DNA of 64,000 bases from LMUY01 sp964245075 (GTDB lineage: Bacteria; Pseudomonadota; Alphaproteobacteria; Acetobacterales; Acetobacteraceae). Position 1 is the stretch's first letter, and each line of letters begins with the position of its first letter. The position numbers and the translations under genes were made by a program. The stretch is taken from the NCBI GenBank assembly GCA_964245075.1, contig CAXTLC010000007.1, positions 18,720-82,719 of the forward strand, written 5' to 3'. The notes under the pieces are model-generated. The model had not been told where the DNA came from, ran no database searches, and saw only the letters and a program-made list of their open reading frames with translations. Below are positions 1-7,968 of this stretch, in pieces.

Positions 1-3
1 CGC

Positions 4-606
4 TCACAGAGTTGTCCACAGGCTGGGCGCCGCGCCGGGAGGCGGTGAGGCGTGCGAAAGCCCGAGAAACGCGGCGATCAGCTTGACGTACTCGCTCCCG
101 AGCAGCCGCGCCCGGCCCGCGCGCCCGAGCCCCGCCGGCTGCACGGGCGCCGGCAGCAACGCCACCTCCGGCATGGCCCGCCTCAGTTCCAGCATCGCCC
201 GCGGCATGTGGTAGTCCGCGGTGACCACGATCAGCGAGCGGATGCCGTTCGCCCGCGCCCAGGCTCCGGTTTCCACAGCGTTGCCCAGCGTGGTGGTGGC
301 CGCCCGCCCCAGCGTGACCCGGCCGGCGATCGGCCCCGGGTCCACGTCGCTGCGCCGCGCGAGTTCGGCCAGCCCCGCGCCGCGGGCCACGCCGGACACC
401 AGCAGCAGGCGGGCTTGCCCGGCGGCAAGCAGGCGCAACGCCGTTTCCACCCGGTCTGCCCCGCCGGTCAGCGCCACGATCCCGTCGGCGTCCGGCGGCA
501 GGCTGGCCGGCCGGTTCACCGCGGCCAGGAACGCGGCGAAGCCGCCGCCGAACCCCACGGCCAGGACCAGCAGCCCGGCGGCGATGGCCAACCGCCGCCG
601 GGTCAC
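4..606 (-). CDS. YdcF/ElyC-like DUF218 domain protein
   Basis: A 200-residue protein with one N-terminal membrane segment (about residues 6-30) followed by a DUF218 (YdcF/SanA/ElyC-type) domain. The visible cues are VALTGGADRVETALRLL, LLLVSGV and VVTADYHMPRAMLEL, matching the family's Gly-rich start, VSG strand and TxxxHxxRA segment. Family members are cytoplasmic-membrane proteins tied to envelope maintenance or vancomycin sensitivity; their chemistry is not established. The GTG start at 606 overlaps the ftsX stop by four bases (GTGA), so it is probably translationally coupled as the last gene of an ftsE-ftsX-ydcF run. The stop lies 4 bases from the window edge. The family call is firm, the role is not. 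Confidence 0.85.
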   Translation of the reverse strand: MTRRRLAIAAGLLVLAVGFGGGFAAFLAAVNRPASLPPDADGIVALTGGADRVETALRLLAAGQARLLLVSGVARGAGLAELARRSDVDPGPIAGRVTLGRAATTTLGNAVETGAWARANGIRSLIVVTADYHMPRAMLELRRAMPEVALLPAPVQPAGLGRAGRARLLGSEYVKLIAAFLGLSHASPPPGAAPSLWTTL

Positions 607-1514
607 GGCAGCCGGCGCAGCCAGCGCCGCACGGTGAACTGCGCGGTGAGCCACCCGATGCCCGCCGCCGCCGCCGGCAGCGCCGGCAAGGCCAGCCACA
701 CCGCCACGGGCAGCCCCGGCAGCGCCCCGTCGCCCGGCGCGGCGTCCTCGAACGGCTGCGCCAAGGCGGCAAGCCCGAGCAGCACGGGGAACGCCACCGC
801 CGCCCCGGCCGCCGCGCCGGTGGCGGCGAGCACGGTGGCGCGGCGCGCGAACCGTCCGGCGATGAACCCGTCGGTGGCGCCCAGGCCGTGCACGATCTCG
901 ATCGCGTCCCGCCGTGCCGCCAGGCCGGCGCGCGTGGCGACCGCCACCACCGCCGCGCCCACCCCGGCCACCATCACCAGCGCCGCCGCCGCGCAGGCTT
1001 GCAGGCTGCGGGCCAGCAGGGTCAGCCGTTGCAGCCAGACATCCTGGCTTTCCAGGAACACCCCCGGCACCGCGGCGTTCAGCCGCGCCTGCAACCCGCC
1101 GTCCGCCGCCGCCTCGCCCGCCGCCAGCCGCGCTTCCACCACCGCCGGCAGCGGCAGCGCGCGGGCCTGCGCCGCGTTGCCCAGCCATTGACGCAGCAGG
1201 TCGTCCAGCTCGGCCGCCGACAGCACCCGCACCGTCGCGATCCCCGGCGAGCCGCGCAGCAGGGTGACGGCGCGGTGGAGCCGCGTGTCCCCGCCGGCAT
1301 CGTCCGCCGGGCGCGGCACCAGCACGACCAGCACCGCCGCCGCGCCGGACTGCCAATGCCCGGCGATCGCGGCGGCGGCCAGGAACCCGGCGACGGTCAG
1401 CGCCGCCAGGAACGTCATCGCCGCCACCAGCGCCGGCAGCAGCCGGTCGGACAGCGCCCGGCGCAGCCCCAGGTCGTCGAACCGCGCCGGGCGGAGCAGC
1501 GCCCGGCTAGGCAT
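603..1514 (-). CDS. ftsX: cell-division ABC transporter permease FtsX
   Basis: A 303-residue FtsX-type membrane protein, the permease-like partner of FtsE, which in other bacteria links the divisome to periplasmic peptidoglycan hydrolases. It has a cytoplasmic N-terminus, a first membrane helix near residues 28-50, a periplasmic domain of about 110 residues (VRVLSAAELDDLLRQWL is typical), and three further helices near 170-200, 215-235 and 270-295. The length matches the short alphaproteobacterial form. Its ATG overlaps the end of ftsE (stop at 1507) by eight bases, and its stop overlaps the next GTG start, so the three genes form one coupled operon on this strand. Confidence 0.9.
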   Translation of the reverse strand: MPSRALLRPARFDDLGLRRALSDRLLPALVAAMTFLAALTVAGFLAAAAIAGHWQSGAAAVLVVLVPRPADDAGGDTRLHRAVTLLRGSPGIATVRVLSAAELDDLLRQWLGNAAQARALPLPAVVEARLAAGEAAADGGLQARLNAAVPGVFLESQDVWLQRLTLLARSLQACAAAALVMVAGVGAAVVAVATRAGLAARRDAIEIVHGLGATDGFIAGRFARRATVLAATGAAAGAAVAFPVLLGLAALAQPFEDAAPGDGALPGLPVAVWLALPALPAAAAGIGWLTAQFTVRRWLRRLP

Positions 1515-2211
1515 GGGAAACCAGCCGCCCTTCGCACAGCCGCAGGGAGCGCGCCGGGTAGCGCCCGACCAGCGCGTCGTTGTGGGTGGCCACCAGCACC
1601 GTGGTCCCCAGCCGGTTCATCTCCCCGATCAGCTGCATCAGCCGGTCCGCCTGCGCTTCGTCCAGGTTGCCGGTGGGCTCGTCGGCCAGCAGCAGGGCAG
1701 GGCGGCCGATCACCGCCCGGGCGATGGCGACGCGCTGCTGCTCGCCGCCGGACAAGGCGGCCGGGCGGGCGTCGGTGCGGCGGTCCAGGCCGACCCAGCG
1801 CACGATCTCCTCCACGTCGGCCCGGATCTGCCCTTCCGGCCGGCCGCGCAGGCGCAGCGGCAGCGCCACGTTGTCGAAGACGGACAGGTGCGGCATCAGC
1901 CGGAAGTCCTGGAACACCACGCCGATCTGGCGGCGCAGCGGCGGCAGCTCCCGCCGCCCGGCCGCGCCGACCTCCTGCCCCAGCACGAACAAGCGGCCGG
2001 CCGAGGGACGGCTGGCCAGGTACAGCAGCCGCAGCAGGCTGGACTTGCCCGCCCCGGACGGACCCAGCAGCCAGCGGAACCCGCCATCGGCGACCGAGAA
2101 GCTGATGTCCCGCAGCACTGGCTCCGCGCCGCCGTAGCGCAGGCCGACGCCTTCCAGCCGGACCGTCGCCGTTCCATGGCGGTCCGTCGCCGTTCCATGG
2201 CGGTCCGTCAC
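1507..2211 (-). CDS. ftsE: cell-division ATP-binding protein FtsE, repeat-extended N-terminus
   Basis: A 234-residue ABC ATPase with Walker A GPSGAGKSS (about 50-58), Q-loop VFQDFRLMP (99-107), signature LSGGEQQR (153-160), Walker B LLLADEP (173-179) and H-loop THND (209-212), all intact. The VFQDFRLMP segment and the ftsX neighbour identify FtsE. The normal FtsE body begins near residue 17 (VRLEGVGLRYG). The first 16 residues come from a 21-bp tandem repeat encoding DRHGTAT-like heptads, entered at a GTG at 2211 six bases from a scaffold gap. No start codon lies between the repeat and the FtsE core, so translation must begin inside or upstream of the repeat. The copy number in the real genome is unknown. 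Confidence 0.9.
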   Translation of the reverse strand: MTDRHGTATDRHGTATVRLEGVGLRYGGAEPVLRDISFSVADGGFRWLLGPSGAGKSSLLRLLYLASRPSAGRLFVLGQEVGAAGRRELPPLRRQIGVVFQDFRLMPHLSVFDNVALPLRLRGRPEGQIRADVEEIVRWVGLDRRTDARPAALSGGEQQRVAIARAVIGRPALLLADEPTGNLDEAQADRLMQLIGEMNRLGTTVLVATHNDALVGRYPARSLRLCEGRLVSHA

Positions 2212-2372
2212 CGCGGANNNNNNNNNNNNNNNNNNNNNNNNNNNNNNNNNNNNNNNNNNNNNNNNNNNNNNNNNNNNNNNNNNNNNNNNNNNNNNNNNNN
2301 NNNNNNNNNNNNNNNNNCCGTCGCCGTTCCATGGCGGTCCGTCGCCGTTCCATGGCGGTCCGTCACCGCGGA
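2163..2372. repeat. 21-bp tandem repeat spanning scaffold gap (ftsE start)
   Basis: The unit GTCGCCGTTCCATGGCGGTCC occurs twice on each side of the gap. The 55 bases before the gap (2163-2217) are identical to the 55 bases after it (2318-2372), including the same terminal GTCACCGCGGA. Identical contig ends of this kind are what a short-read assembler leaves at a tandem repeat, so the true array could be shorter than shown (simple overlap) or longer. On the minus strand the unit is seven in-frame codons of FtsE. Confidence 0.9.
2218..2317. other. scaffold gap (100 N)
   Basis: Exactly 100 undetermined bases, a conventional placeholder length, lying inside the 21-bp repeat described at 2163-2372. 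The true distance is unknown and may be zero or negative. Confidence 0.97.
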
Positions 2373-2417
2373 CCCCCGGCGGTTGCCAAGGCGGCGGCGG
2401 GTAAGCAGACTCCGGCC

Positions 2418-2843
2418 ATGCGGATCACCTGCCCGTCCTGCGCCGCCGAGTACGAGGTGCCGGGGCCGCTGGCACCCGGGCGTGCCGTCCGCTGCGCGCG
2501 GTGCGGCCACCAGTGGCCCCCCGCCGCCCCCGAGCTGGCCTCCCCCGAACCGGCCCGCCCCGAGCCGGCCATGGAGCCGGAGCCGGAGCCGGTCCCATGG
2601 CCAGCGCCCGCGCCAGAACCGCCAGCGCCAGAATTGCCCGTGACCGCGCCGCCCGTGACCGCGCCGCCGTCCCGCCGTCCCCTGGCCCTCCGCGTGCCCC
2701 CCGGGGCTGCGCTGGCCTTGGCATGGCTCGGCAGCGCCATGCTGATCGCGGCGCTGGTGATGGCCGCCCTGGTGTTCCGCAAGCCGGTCATGCACGCCTG
2801 GCCCCCGAGCATCCGCTTGTTCGCAGCCCTGGGCCTTGGCTGA
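2418..2843 (+). CDS. zinc-ribbon (MJ0042-type) membrane-anchored protein
   Basis: A 141-residue protein beginning MRITCPSCAAEYEVP, with two CxxC knuckles (CPSC at 5-8 and CARC near 27-30) that form an MJ0042/DUF3426-type zinc ribbon. A low-complexity Pro/Glu linker follows, containing a 15-bp duplication (CGTGACCGCGCCGCC), then one membrane helix near residues 95-118. It is divergent from ftsE, a common arrangement in Rhodospirillales. Its function is unknown; family members are small membrane-tethered proteins. The open frame continues upstream into the tandem repeat, but the Met immediately before the ribbon is the sensible start. It ends 6 bases from the convergent penicillin-binding protein gene. 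Confidence 0.8.
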   Translation: MRITCPSCAAEYEVPGPLAPGRAVRCARCGHQWPPAAPELASPEPARPEPAMEPEPEPVPWPAPAPEPPAPELPVTAPPVTAPPSRRPLALRVPPGAALALAWLGSAMLIAALVMAALVFRKPVMHAWPPSIRLFAALGLG

Positions 2844-2849
2844 CCCGTT

Positions 2850-4664
2850 TCATCGCACGGCCGCCGCGATGTCGTGGAACAGCCGGGCCGGCAGGCTGCC
2901 GCCGGTGACGCCCTTCATCGGGTGGTTGTCGTCGTTGCCCAGCCACACCGCGATCACCTCCGGCCCCACCGCGCCGATGAACCAGGCGTCCCGGTAGTCC
3001 TGCGTCGTCCCCGTCTTGCCCGCCGCCACCCGGCCCGGCACCGCGGCGGCGCGCCCGCTGCCGCGGCTGACGACCGCCGCCAGCATCCGCACCATCATCC
3101 CCGCCTCCACCACCGGCACCACCCGCTCCGCCGCCGGGCGCGGCAGCGGCAGCGGGTGGTGGCCCGACACGGCCGCCTCCAGCGCGGTCGGCAGCACGGC
3201 GTAGCCCCCGTTGAACAGGCTCGCATAGGCAGCCGCCATCTCCAGCACCCCCACCTCGCCGGTGCCCAGCGCCAGGCTGGCATTGTCCGGCAGCGCCTCG
3301 ATGATCCCCAGCCGGTGCGCCACCGCGGCCACCGCATGCGGCCCGCCCGCCCGCAGCAGCAGGCGGACGGCGGCCGTGTTGAGCGACTCCGCGAACGCGT
3401 CCTCCAGCGTCACCTCGCCGCGGAAGCCGGGCTCGAAGTTGGACGGGCTGTAGCTGCCGAGCCGCAGCGGCGCGTCCGACACCGTGTCGTCCGGGGTGGC
3501 GCCCTTTTCCAGCGCCGCCAGCCAAACGAACGCCTTGAAGGCGGAGCCGGGCTGCCGCCGCGCCAGCACGGCGCGGTTGAACGGCCCGGTGCGCCAGTCC
3601 CGCCCGCCGACCATGGCGCGCACGGCGCCGCTGCCCGCGTCCAGCACCACCACCGCGCCTTCCCCCACGTCCGCAGCCGCTCCCGGGCCGTTCAGCACGG
3701 CGGCGAGCCTTCTTTCCGCCACCGCCTGCAAGCGGGAATCCAGCGTGGTGCGGACGGTCGCGTCCGCGTCCGGCGGCAACGCGGCCTGCGCCTGCTCGGC
3801 CGCCCAGTCCGCGAACCAGGGCGCCGCGGGGCCGGACGCGGGCGGAAAGGCGATCTGCGCCGAGGCGGCCTGCGCCTGCGCCGCCGTGATGGCGCCGGTT
3901 TCCGCCATGGCGGCCAGCACCGCCCGCCCGCGTGCCGCCGCGGCTGCCGGGTCCGCCCGCGGGTTGAGCCGGGACGGCGCGCGCGGGATGCCTGCCAGCA
4001 CGGCGCTCTGCCACAGGTTGAGCTGCCGGGCGGACACGCCGAAATACAGCCGCGCCGCCGCGTCCACCCCCCAGGTGCCGCTGCCCAGGTACACGCGGTT
4101 GAGCCAGATCTCCAGGATCTCGCGCTTGGTGAAGTGCTGCTCCAGCCACACGGTCAGCATCAGCTCCTGCACCTTGCGGCGGAAGGTGCGGGCGTTGGTG
4201 AGGAACAGGTTCTTGGCCACCTGCTGCGTCAAGGTGGAGCCGCCCTGCCGCAGCCGCCCGGCGCGCAGGTTCACCAGCACCGCGCGCGCCATGCCCAGCA
4301 CGTCGATGCCCGGATGGCGCCAGAACCGCCGGTCCTCGATGGCCACGGCCGCGTCCGGCAGCCAGTGCGGCAGGTCCGGCAAGCGCAGCGGGTCCCCCAC
4401 GACGTCCCCGAAGGTGGCGAAAGGGTGGCCGCCGCGGTCCTGCAGGGTCAGCCCGGGGCGCCGCGCCGCGTCCAGCGCCGCTTCCGGCCGCGGCAGGTCG
4501 CGCGCGAACCAGAGCAGCACGGAGCCCGCCGCCAGCACCGCCCAGATGGCGGCGATCAGCAGGATGCGGGTGACGCGCCAGCCCAGCCGGCCAGGCCGCT
4601 TGGCTGCCCGCCAGGCTGCCGGCGCGGGCGGGTGGTCGGGTGCCACGGGCGCGGCGCGGGCCAT
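2850..4664 (-). CDS. class A penicillin-binding protein (bifunctional transglycosylase/transpeptidase)
   Basis: A 604-residue peptidoglycan synthase that polymerises lipid II glycan strands and cross-links stem peptides on the periplasmic face. It has a short cytoplasmic tail, a membrane anchor near residues 31-53, and a GT51 transglycosylase domain with the catalytic Glu in AIEDRRFWRHPG (E110), GGSTLTQQVAKN (141-152) and KREILEIWLN. The transpeptidase domain carries SAFK (nucleophile Ser374), SLN (427-429) and KTGT (550-553). All catalytic motifs are intact, and the length suits the compact alphaproteobacterial PBP1-like class. It is transcribed alone, with a short gap to the convergent zinc-ribbon gene. 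Whether it is PBP1A or PBP1C in function cannot be told from sequence alone. Confidence 0.92.
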   Translation of the reverse strand: MARAAPVAPDHPPAPAAWRAAKRPGRLGWRVTRILLIAAIWAVLAAGSVLLWFARDLPRPEAALDAARRPGLTLQDRGGHPFATFGDVVGDPLRLPDLPHWLPDAAVAIEDRRFWRHPGIDVLGMARAVLVNLRAGRLRQGGSTLTQQVAKNLFLTNARTFRRKVQELMLTVWLEQHFTKREILEIWLNRVYLGSGTWGVDAAARLYFGVSARQLNLWQSAVLAGIPRAPSRLNPRADPAAAAARGRAVLAAMAETGAITAAQAQAASAQIAFPPASGPAAPWFADWAAEQAQAALPPDADATVRTTLDSRLQAVAERRLAAVLNGPGAAADVGEGAVVVLDAGSGAVRAMVGGRDWRTGPFNRAVLARRQPGSAFKAFVWLAALEKGATPDDTVSDAPLRLGSYSPSNFEPGFRGEVTLEDAFAESLNTAAVRLLLRAGGPHAVAAVAHRLGIIEALPDNASLALGTGEVGVLEMAAAYASLFNGGYAVLPTALEAAVSGHHPLPLPRPAAERVVPVVEAGMMVRMLAAVVSRGSGRAAAVPGRVAAGKTGTTQDYRDAWFIGAVGPEVIAVWLGNDDNHPMKGVTGGSLPARLFHDIAAAVR

Positions 4665-4796
4665 GGACGCCGGTCGAGCGGGAGTTCTAGGCGAGTGAGG
4701 GCACTACGCTACGCCTGGCACGCACGCTGTCGCCCCCTGATGCAACCTGCCCCGCATGGCCCGACGATGCGTGGCCGCCGCTGCGCCGTCAACGCA

Positions 4797-4837
4797 GGGC
4801 AGGCGATGGGCAGGGCAGGCGATGGGCAGGGCAGGCG
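4797..4837. repeat. 16-bp tandem repeat at gap edge
   Basis: Two and a half copies of GGCAGGCGATGGGCAG run directly into the 100-N gap. The sequence to the right of the gap is unrelated, so the array was entered from one side only. Confidence 0.8.
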
Positions 4838-4937
4838 NNNNNNNNNNNNNNNNNNNNNNNNNNNNNNNNNNNNNNNNNNNNNNNNNNNNNNNNNNNNNNN
4901 NNNNNNNNNNNNNNNNNNNNNNNNNNNNNNNNNNNNN
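4838..4937. other. scaffold gap (100 N)
   Basis: 100 undetermined bases between a 16-bp repeat array and unrelated sequence. Real content is probably missing here. Confidence 0.97.
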
Positions 4938-4946
4938 GTCGTATTG

Positions 4947-4970
4947 CCTGCGGGCGCTGCCGCCCGCAGG
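4947..4970. promoter_or_regulatory. perfect 10-bp hairpin upstream of hydroxyacid dehydrogenase
   Basis: CCTGCGGGCG, tetraloop CTGC, CGCCCGCAGG: a perfect 10-bp stem. No T-run follows, so it is not a canonical intrinsic terminator. It sits 25 bases before the ATG of the next gene, with the ribosome-binding site AAGGAG (4984-4989) between. It could be a leader hairpin, or the end of a transcript lost in the gap. Confidence 0.6.
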
Positions 4971-4995
4971 ATCGCACCCGGACAAGGAGTGCTGC

Positions 4996-5907
4996 ATGAA
5001 AGGTCTGTTCCTGGACGCGAGCGACGCGCTGGCCGACGTGCTTGACCGCACCGTGCGGCCGGATGACCCGCCAATCGTCGTCAACCAGGCCGGTTCCGTT
5101 CCCGCCGAGGACCTGCCGGGCCTGCTGGACGGCTACCATTTCCTCCTGGACGACCACACGCACCTGCCGGCCGAGGCGCTGCGGCAATGCCCGTCCCTGA
5201 AGCATGTGATCTTCCTCGGCACCGGCGCCCGATCCTACATGGACCCGGAAGCGCTGGCGGCGCTCGGCATCGCCGTGCACATCATCAAGGGCTACGGCGA
5301 CACCGCCGTGGCCGAGCACGCCGTTGCGCTGATCTGGGCCGCCGCCCGCGGGGTTGCGGCCATGGACCGGGGCATGCGCGAAGGCCGGTGGCTGCGGACG
5401 GAAGGCGTGCAGCTGCGCGGCAAGACCCTGGGCCTGCTCGGCTTCGGCGGCATCGCGGCGGAGGTGGCGCGCATCATGGGCGGCGCCGGCATGCGGGTGA
5501 CCGCCTGGAACCGCACCCCGCGCGAGGCGCCCGGCGTCGAGTTCGTGCCCCTGGACCGGCTGCTGGCGGAAAGCGACGTGTTGTCGCTGCACCTGCTGCT
5601 GACGGACGAGACGCGCGGCTTCCTGGGGGCGGAGCGGCTGGGCCGGCTGCGCCCGTCCGCCATCCTGGTGAACACCGCCCGCGGCGCCCTGGTGGACGAG
5701 GCGGCGCTGGCCGAGGCGTTGCGCGCCGGCCGCATCGCCCATGCCGCGATGGACGTGTTCGCGCAAGAGCCGCTGCCCGCCGGACACCCGTTCACCGGGC
5801 TGGACCGGGTCACGCTGACGGCGCACAGCGCGTTCCGCACCCCCGAAGCCAGCGACACGCTGATCCGCCGCGCGTTGGATATCGCCAAGCAGCTCCCGCA
5901 AAGCTAA
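4996..5907 (+). CDS. D-isomer-specific 2-hydroxyacid dehydrogenase
   Basis: A 303-residue NAD(P)-dependent dehydrogenase that should interconvert a 2-keto acid and a D-2-hydroxy acid. The Rossmann motif GFGGIA (149-154) follows LGLL. The catalytic trio is Arg229 (NTARGALVDE), Glu258 (FAQEPLP) and His277 (LTAHSAF), all in the expected places. The ATG is well placed behind AAGGAG. The N-terminal substrate domain is divergent, so the substrate (glyoxylate, hydroxypyruvate, phosphoglycerate or another) is not assignable. At 303 residues it lacks the C-terminal ACT domain of long SerA. It stands alone, 11 bases before tRNA-Leu. Confidence 0.88.
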   Translation: MKGLFLDASDALADVLDRTVRPDDPPIVVNQAGSVPAEDLPGLLDGYHFLLDDHTHLPAEALRQCPSLKHVIFLGTGARSYMDPEALAALGIAVHIIKGYGDTAVAEHAVALIWAAARGVAAMDRGMREGRWLRTEGVQLRGKTLGLLGFGGIAAEVARIMGGAGMRVTAWNRTPREAPGVEFVPLDRLLAESDVLSLHLLLTDETRGFLGAERLGRLRPSAILVNTARGALVDEAALAEALRAGRIAHAAMDVFAQEPLPAGHPFTGLDRVTLTAHSAFRTPEASDTLIRRALDIAKQLPQS

Positions 5908-5918
5908 GGTCCGGCGTC

Positions 5919-6001
5919 GCCCGCCTGGCGGAATGGTAGACGCAGCGGACTTAAAATCCGATGTCCGTGAGGATGTGCCGGTTCGAGTCCGGCGGCGGGC
6001 A
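5919..6001 (+). tRNA. tRNA-Leu (anticodon UAA)
   Basis: An 83-nt type II tRNA. The acceptor stem GCCCGCC (5919-5925) pairs with GGCGGGC (5994-6000), with discriminator A at 6001. The anticodon loop CTTAAAA (5950-5956) has anticodon TAA. A long variable arm and a GGTTCGAGTCC T-arm are present. CCA is not encoded. The extra arm and UAA anticodon identify leucine. Confidence 0.95.
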
Positions 6002-6012
6002 GCCCTCGCATC

Positions 6013-6073
6013 CGCCAATCCCCGCGCCGCCAATCCCCGCGCCCGCAATCCCCGCATACGCCAATCCTCGCGC
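6013..6073. repeat. 15-bp degenerate tandem repeat after tRNA-Leu
   Basis: Four copies of a CGCCAATCCCCGCGC-like unit start 12 bases after the tRNA. The first two are identical; the last two carry substitutions or an insertion. Confidence 0.8.
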
Positions 6074-6104
6074 CGGCATGGAACTGTGACACTCCGGTTT
6101 CATT

Positions 6105-6134
6105 GTCTTACTGGGCACAGTCTTACTGGGCACA
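6105..6134. repeat. 15-bp exact tandem duplication
   Basis: GTCTTACTGGGCACA occurs twice in direct succession in a stretch with visibly lower GC than its surroundings. Confidence 0.85.
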
Positions 6135-6218
6135 AGCGAAACGTAGCCACTGTCTGTCAAGCCGACGGGAAGGTGCATGGTGAACGAATCGAGGCTGGCG
6201 GTGGGAGGTTGAGTGCCG

Positions 6219-6476
6219 ATGCGACTGGCACCCCCGAGCGTCCGTGAGGTCGCGCCGCGGAATGGCCGCCGCCTCTGGGACAAGATCCTGGTGGCTTTCC
6301 ACCACGCCTGCGACCTGGACGATCTCGAGACCGCCGAGGCCATGCTCCAAACGCTGGAGCTGATGCTCGCCCGCGAAACAATAGCAGTGGACACCCACCG
6401 GCGGCGCAATATAGAAGGTTTCGTTGCTGCGCACGAACGACTCTGGCATCTCCGGTATCCGCAACCGCGGGCGTAG
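6219..6476 (+). CDS. small conserved hypothetical protein
   Basis: An 85-residue protein with a helical central segment (RRLWDKILVAFHHACDLDD, then AEAMLQTLELML) and the C-terminal motif NIEGFVAAHERLWHLRYP. I recognise this as a short conserved protein of Rhodospirillales of unknown function, recalled from memory rather than searched. GGGAGG at 6203-6208 is about 10 bases before the ATG at 6219; a GTG at 6213 is also in frame but too close to that site. No membrane segment or signal peptide is visible. Confidence 0.65.
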   Translation: MRLAPPSVREVAPRNGRRLWDKILVAFHHACDLDDLETAEAMLQTLELMLARETIAVDTHRRRNIEGFVAAHERLWHLRYPQPRA

Positions 6477-6563
6477 TCAAGCAACTGAGAGGGAACTCAT
6501 AGTTTAGCGTCACGTTTGGAGCGCGTCCGTTTCGAACGGCATATCCCACTTGTGGATCTGAAG

Positions 6564-6818
6564 ATGACCTTATACGTTGCCCTGTTTTGGGTGGACGGCG
6601 CTCAATTGTCTGGCGTCAAGTTTGGTTCCATGGACATCGGCAAGACCATCGCCTTTGCCAGGAAGATGCTCGCCAAGCTGCCGATCCGTGACCCCGACTA
6701 CCAGGCCGGCCTCCACGCCATCGTGGATGACTGGCATGGCGATGTCCTGTTGCAGCCGACGACCGACACCGGCAACTTCCTCCTGATATCGATCGACCTG
6801 GACGTGGAGGAGATTTAA
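6564..6818 (+). CDS. hypothetical protein
   Basis: An 84-residue open frame beginning MTLYVALFWVDGAQLSG, with charged helical segments and an acidic end (SIDLDVEEI). The frame extends upstream to a TTG at 6516. No family is recognised. Codon use looks less GC-biased than in neighbouring genes, and it lies in a lower-GC pocket downstream of tRNA-Leu, so it may be a transferred gene. The ribosome-binding site is weak. Confidence 0.5.
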   Translation: MTLYVALFWVDGAQLSGVKFGSMDIGKTIAFARKMLAKLPIRDPDYQAGLHAIVDDWHGDVLLQPTTDTGNFLLISIDLDVEEI

Positions 6819-6924
6819 GGCGCCGTCCGGCCGTACGCAAGCAGCCAGCGGCCCAGGATGCCCACGCAAACGTCAGCGGGAGACTTCCCCCCCGGCCCGC
6901 CTCGATCGGGAGGAGGGTCCGCCT

Positions 6925-7413
6925 TCAGTTCCTCCGCCACAGCTCCTCGTTCAGCAGCAACGCGAACCCGACCCAGGCGACCACCGGCAGCATGGCGCGT
7001 GACGCCGAACGGTCCACCGCGGCGCCGGCGCCCGAGGCGGTGGCCGCGGACGCCAGCATCCCCACCGTCACGGCCCCGCTGCTCACCAGGTCCCGCCGGC
7101 CGAAGAACAGCCACGGGAACAACGCGATCCCGGCCACCGTGCCGCTCCATCCCGCGAGCGCCGCCGAGCGTTGCGGCCGGTGCGGCGCCCGCAGCAGGCG
7201 GAAGCCGGCGTAGCCGATCAAGCTGTACAGCACGGTCCACACCGCGCCGATCGCCGGGCCAGGCGGCGTGAAGGGCGGCTTGCGCAGCCGCGCGTACCAA
7301 ACGGCCGCGCGGGGCATCCGCGGCCCGGCACGGCCTCCCACCAGCGCCGCGCCCAGCACCGCCCCCGCCGCCGTCAGCGCGGCGGCAGCCTTGCCTGGTG
7401 AGTGCTCGTCCAT
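6925..7413 (-). CDS. tspO: TspO/MBR-family tryptophan-rich sensory protein
   Basis: A 162-residue five-helix membrane protein. The family signature is visible: WYARLRKPPFTPP near residue 45, then AIGAVWTVLYSLIGYAG, with a final FALLLNEELWRRN in the usual TspO tail position. TspO proteins bind and may degrade porphyrins such as protoporphyrin IX and affect pigment or stress regulation. The ATG at 7413 is chosen because residues upstream do not fit the family. It is divergent from the membrane-protein gene at 7510. The 106 bases downstream hold nothing recognisable. Confidence 0.85.
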   Translation of the reverse strand: MDEHSPGKAAAALTAAGAVLGAALVGGRAGPRMPRAAVWYARLRKPPFTPPGPAIGAVWTVLYSLIGYAGFRLLRAPHRPQRSAALAGWSGTVAGIALFPWLFFGRRDLVSSGAVTVGMLASAATASGAGAAVDRSASRAMLPVVAWVGFALLLNEELWRRN

Positions 7414-7509
7414 GGTTGCGTCCCTTGTCTGTTCCGGTGTGACGCGGGACGGGCGGGGGCGTTCCTTCGTCACTTCCCTTTGTTCCGCCGCCGGGGCAGG
7501 GTCGGCCGC

Positions 7510-7968
7510 ATGAGCGACGCGATCCGTCCCGCCAGCCTGTCTCACGCCCGCCTCCCCCGCGCGGCCGCGCCCCGCTTGCCGGCGCGCCTCCTGGCCGCCG
7601 CCGCCCTGCTCGGCGGCGGCGTGGCGGGCGTGCTCGCCACGCCGGGCACCTTGGCCCACGCGGCCGTGGCGCAAGCCGGCCCGGAGCTGACCCGGCTGCT
7701 GCGGACGATGGCCGTGCTCAAGCTGGCGCTGGTCGGGGGCGCCGCCGCCTTCGTGTGGTGGCGCCTGCGCTTCCCGGCGCGTCCCGTGCTGGCCGCCTCC
7801 TACGCGGCGGCGCTGGCGATGGCCGCCGCCGCGCCCGGGCTGATCTGGGGAATGGCGCACGTCGTGCCGGGCGCCGTGCTGATGCACGGCGGGCTCGTCC
7901 TGCTGGCCGTGTTGTTCTGGCGGGACGAGGGAAGCCCGGCCATCCTCCGCCTGCCCGCCCGGCGATGA
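7510..7968 (+). CDS. small integral membrane protein of unknown function
   Basis: A 152-residue hydrophobic protein with about four predicted helices (near residues 25-45, 60-82, 92-112 and 118-136) and no recognisable catalytic motif. It overlaps the start of the nagZ-like gene by four bases (ATGA), which argues for real translation and coupling. I do not recognise a family with confidence; copper-resistance CopD-like folds were considered but no ligand His or Met pattern supports that. Confidence 0.65.
   Translation: MSDAIRPASLSHARLPRAAAPRLPARLLAAAALLGGGVAGVLATPGTLAHAAVAQAGPELTRLLRTMAVLKLALVGGAAAFVWWRLRFPARPVLAASYAAALAMAAAAPGLIWGMAHVVPGAVLMHGGLVLLAVLFWRDEGSPAILRLPARR

Larger units (their letters stand above)
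4665..4995. other. intergenic region with 16-bp repeat, scaffold gap and hairpin
   Basis: This stretch has no supportable gene. It holds about 2.5 copies of the 16-bp unit GGCAGGCGATGGGCAG (about 4797-4837), a 100-N gap (4838-4937), and then a perfect hairpin before the dehydrogenase gene. Unlike the other three gaps, the two flanks of this one are not identical, so real sequence is probably missing. A small gene could be hidden there. Confidence 0.75.

Noticed and set aside
7510..7968. Copper-resistance CopD-like protein
   Set aside because: Four helices fit loosely, but none of the His or Met ligands expected of CopD is visible.
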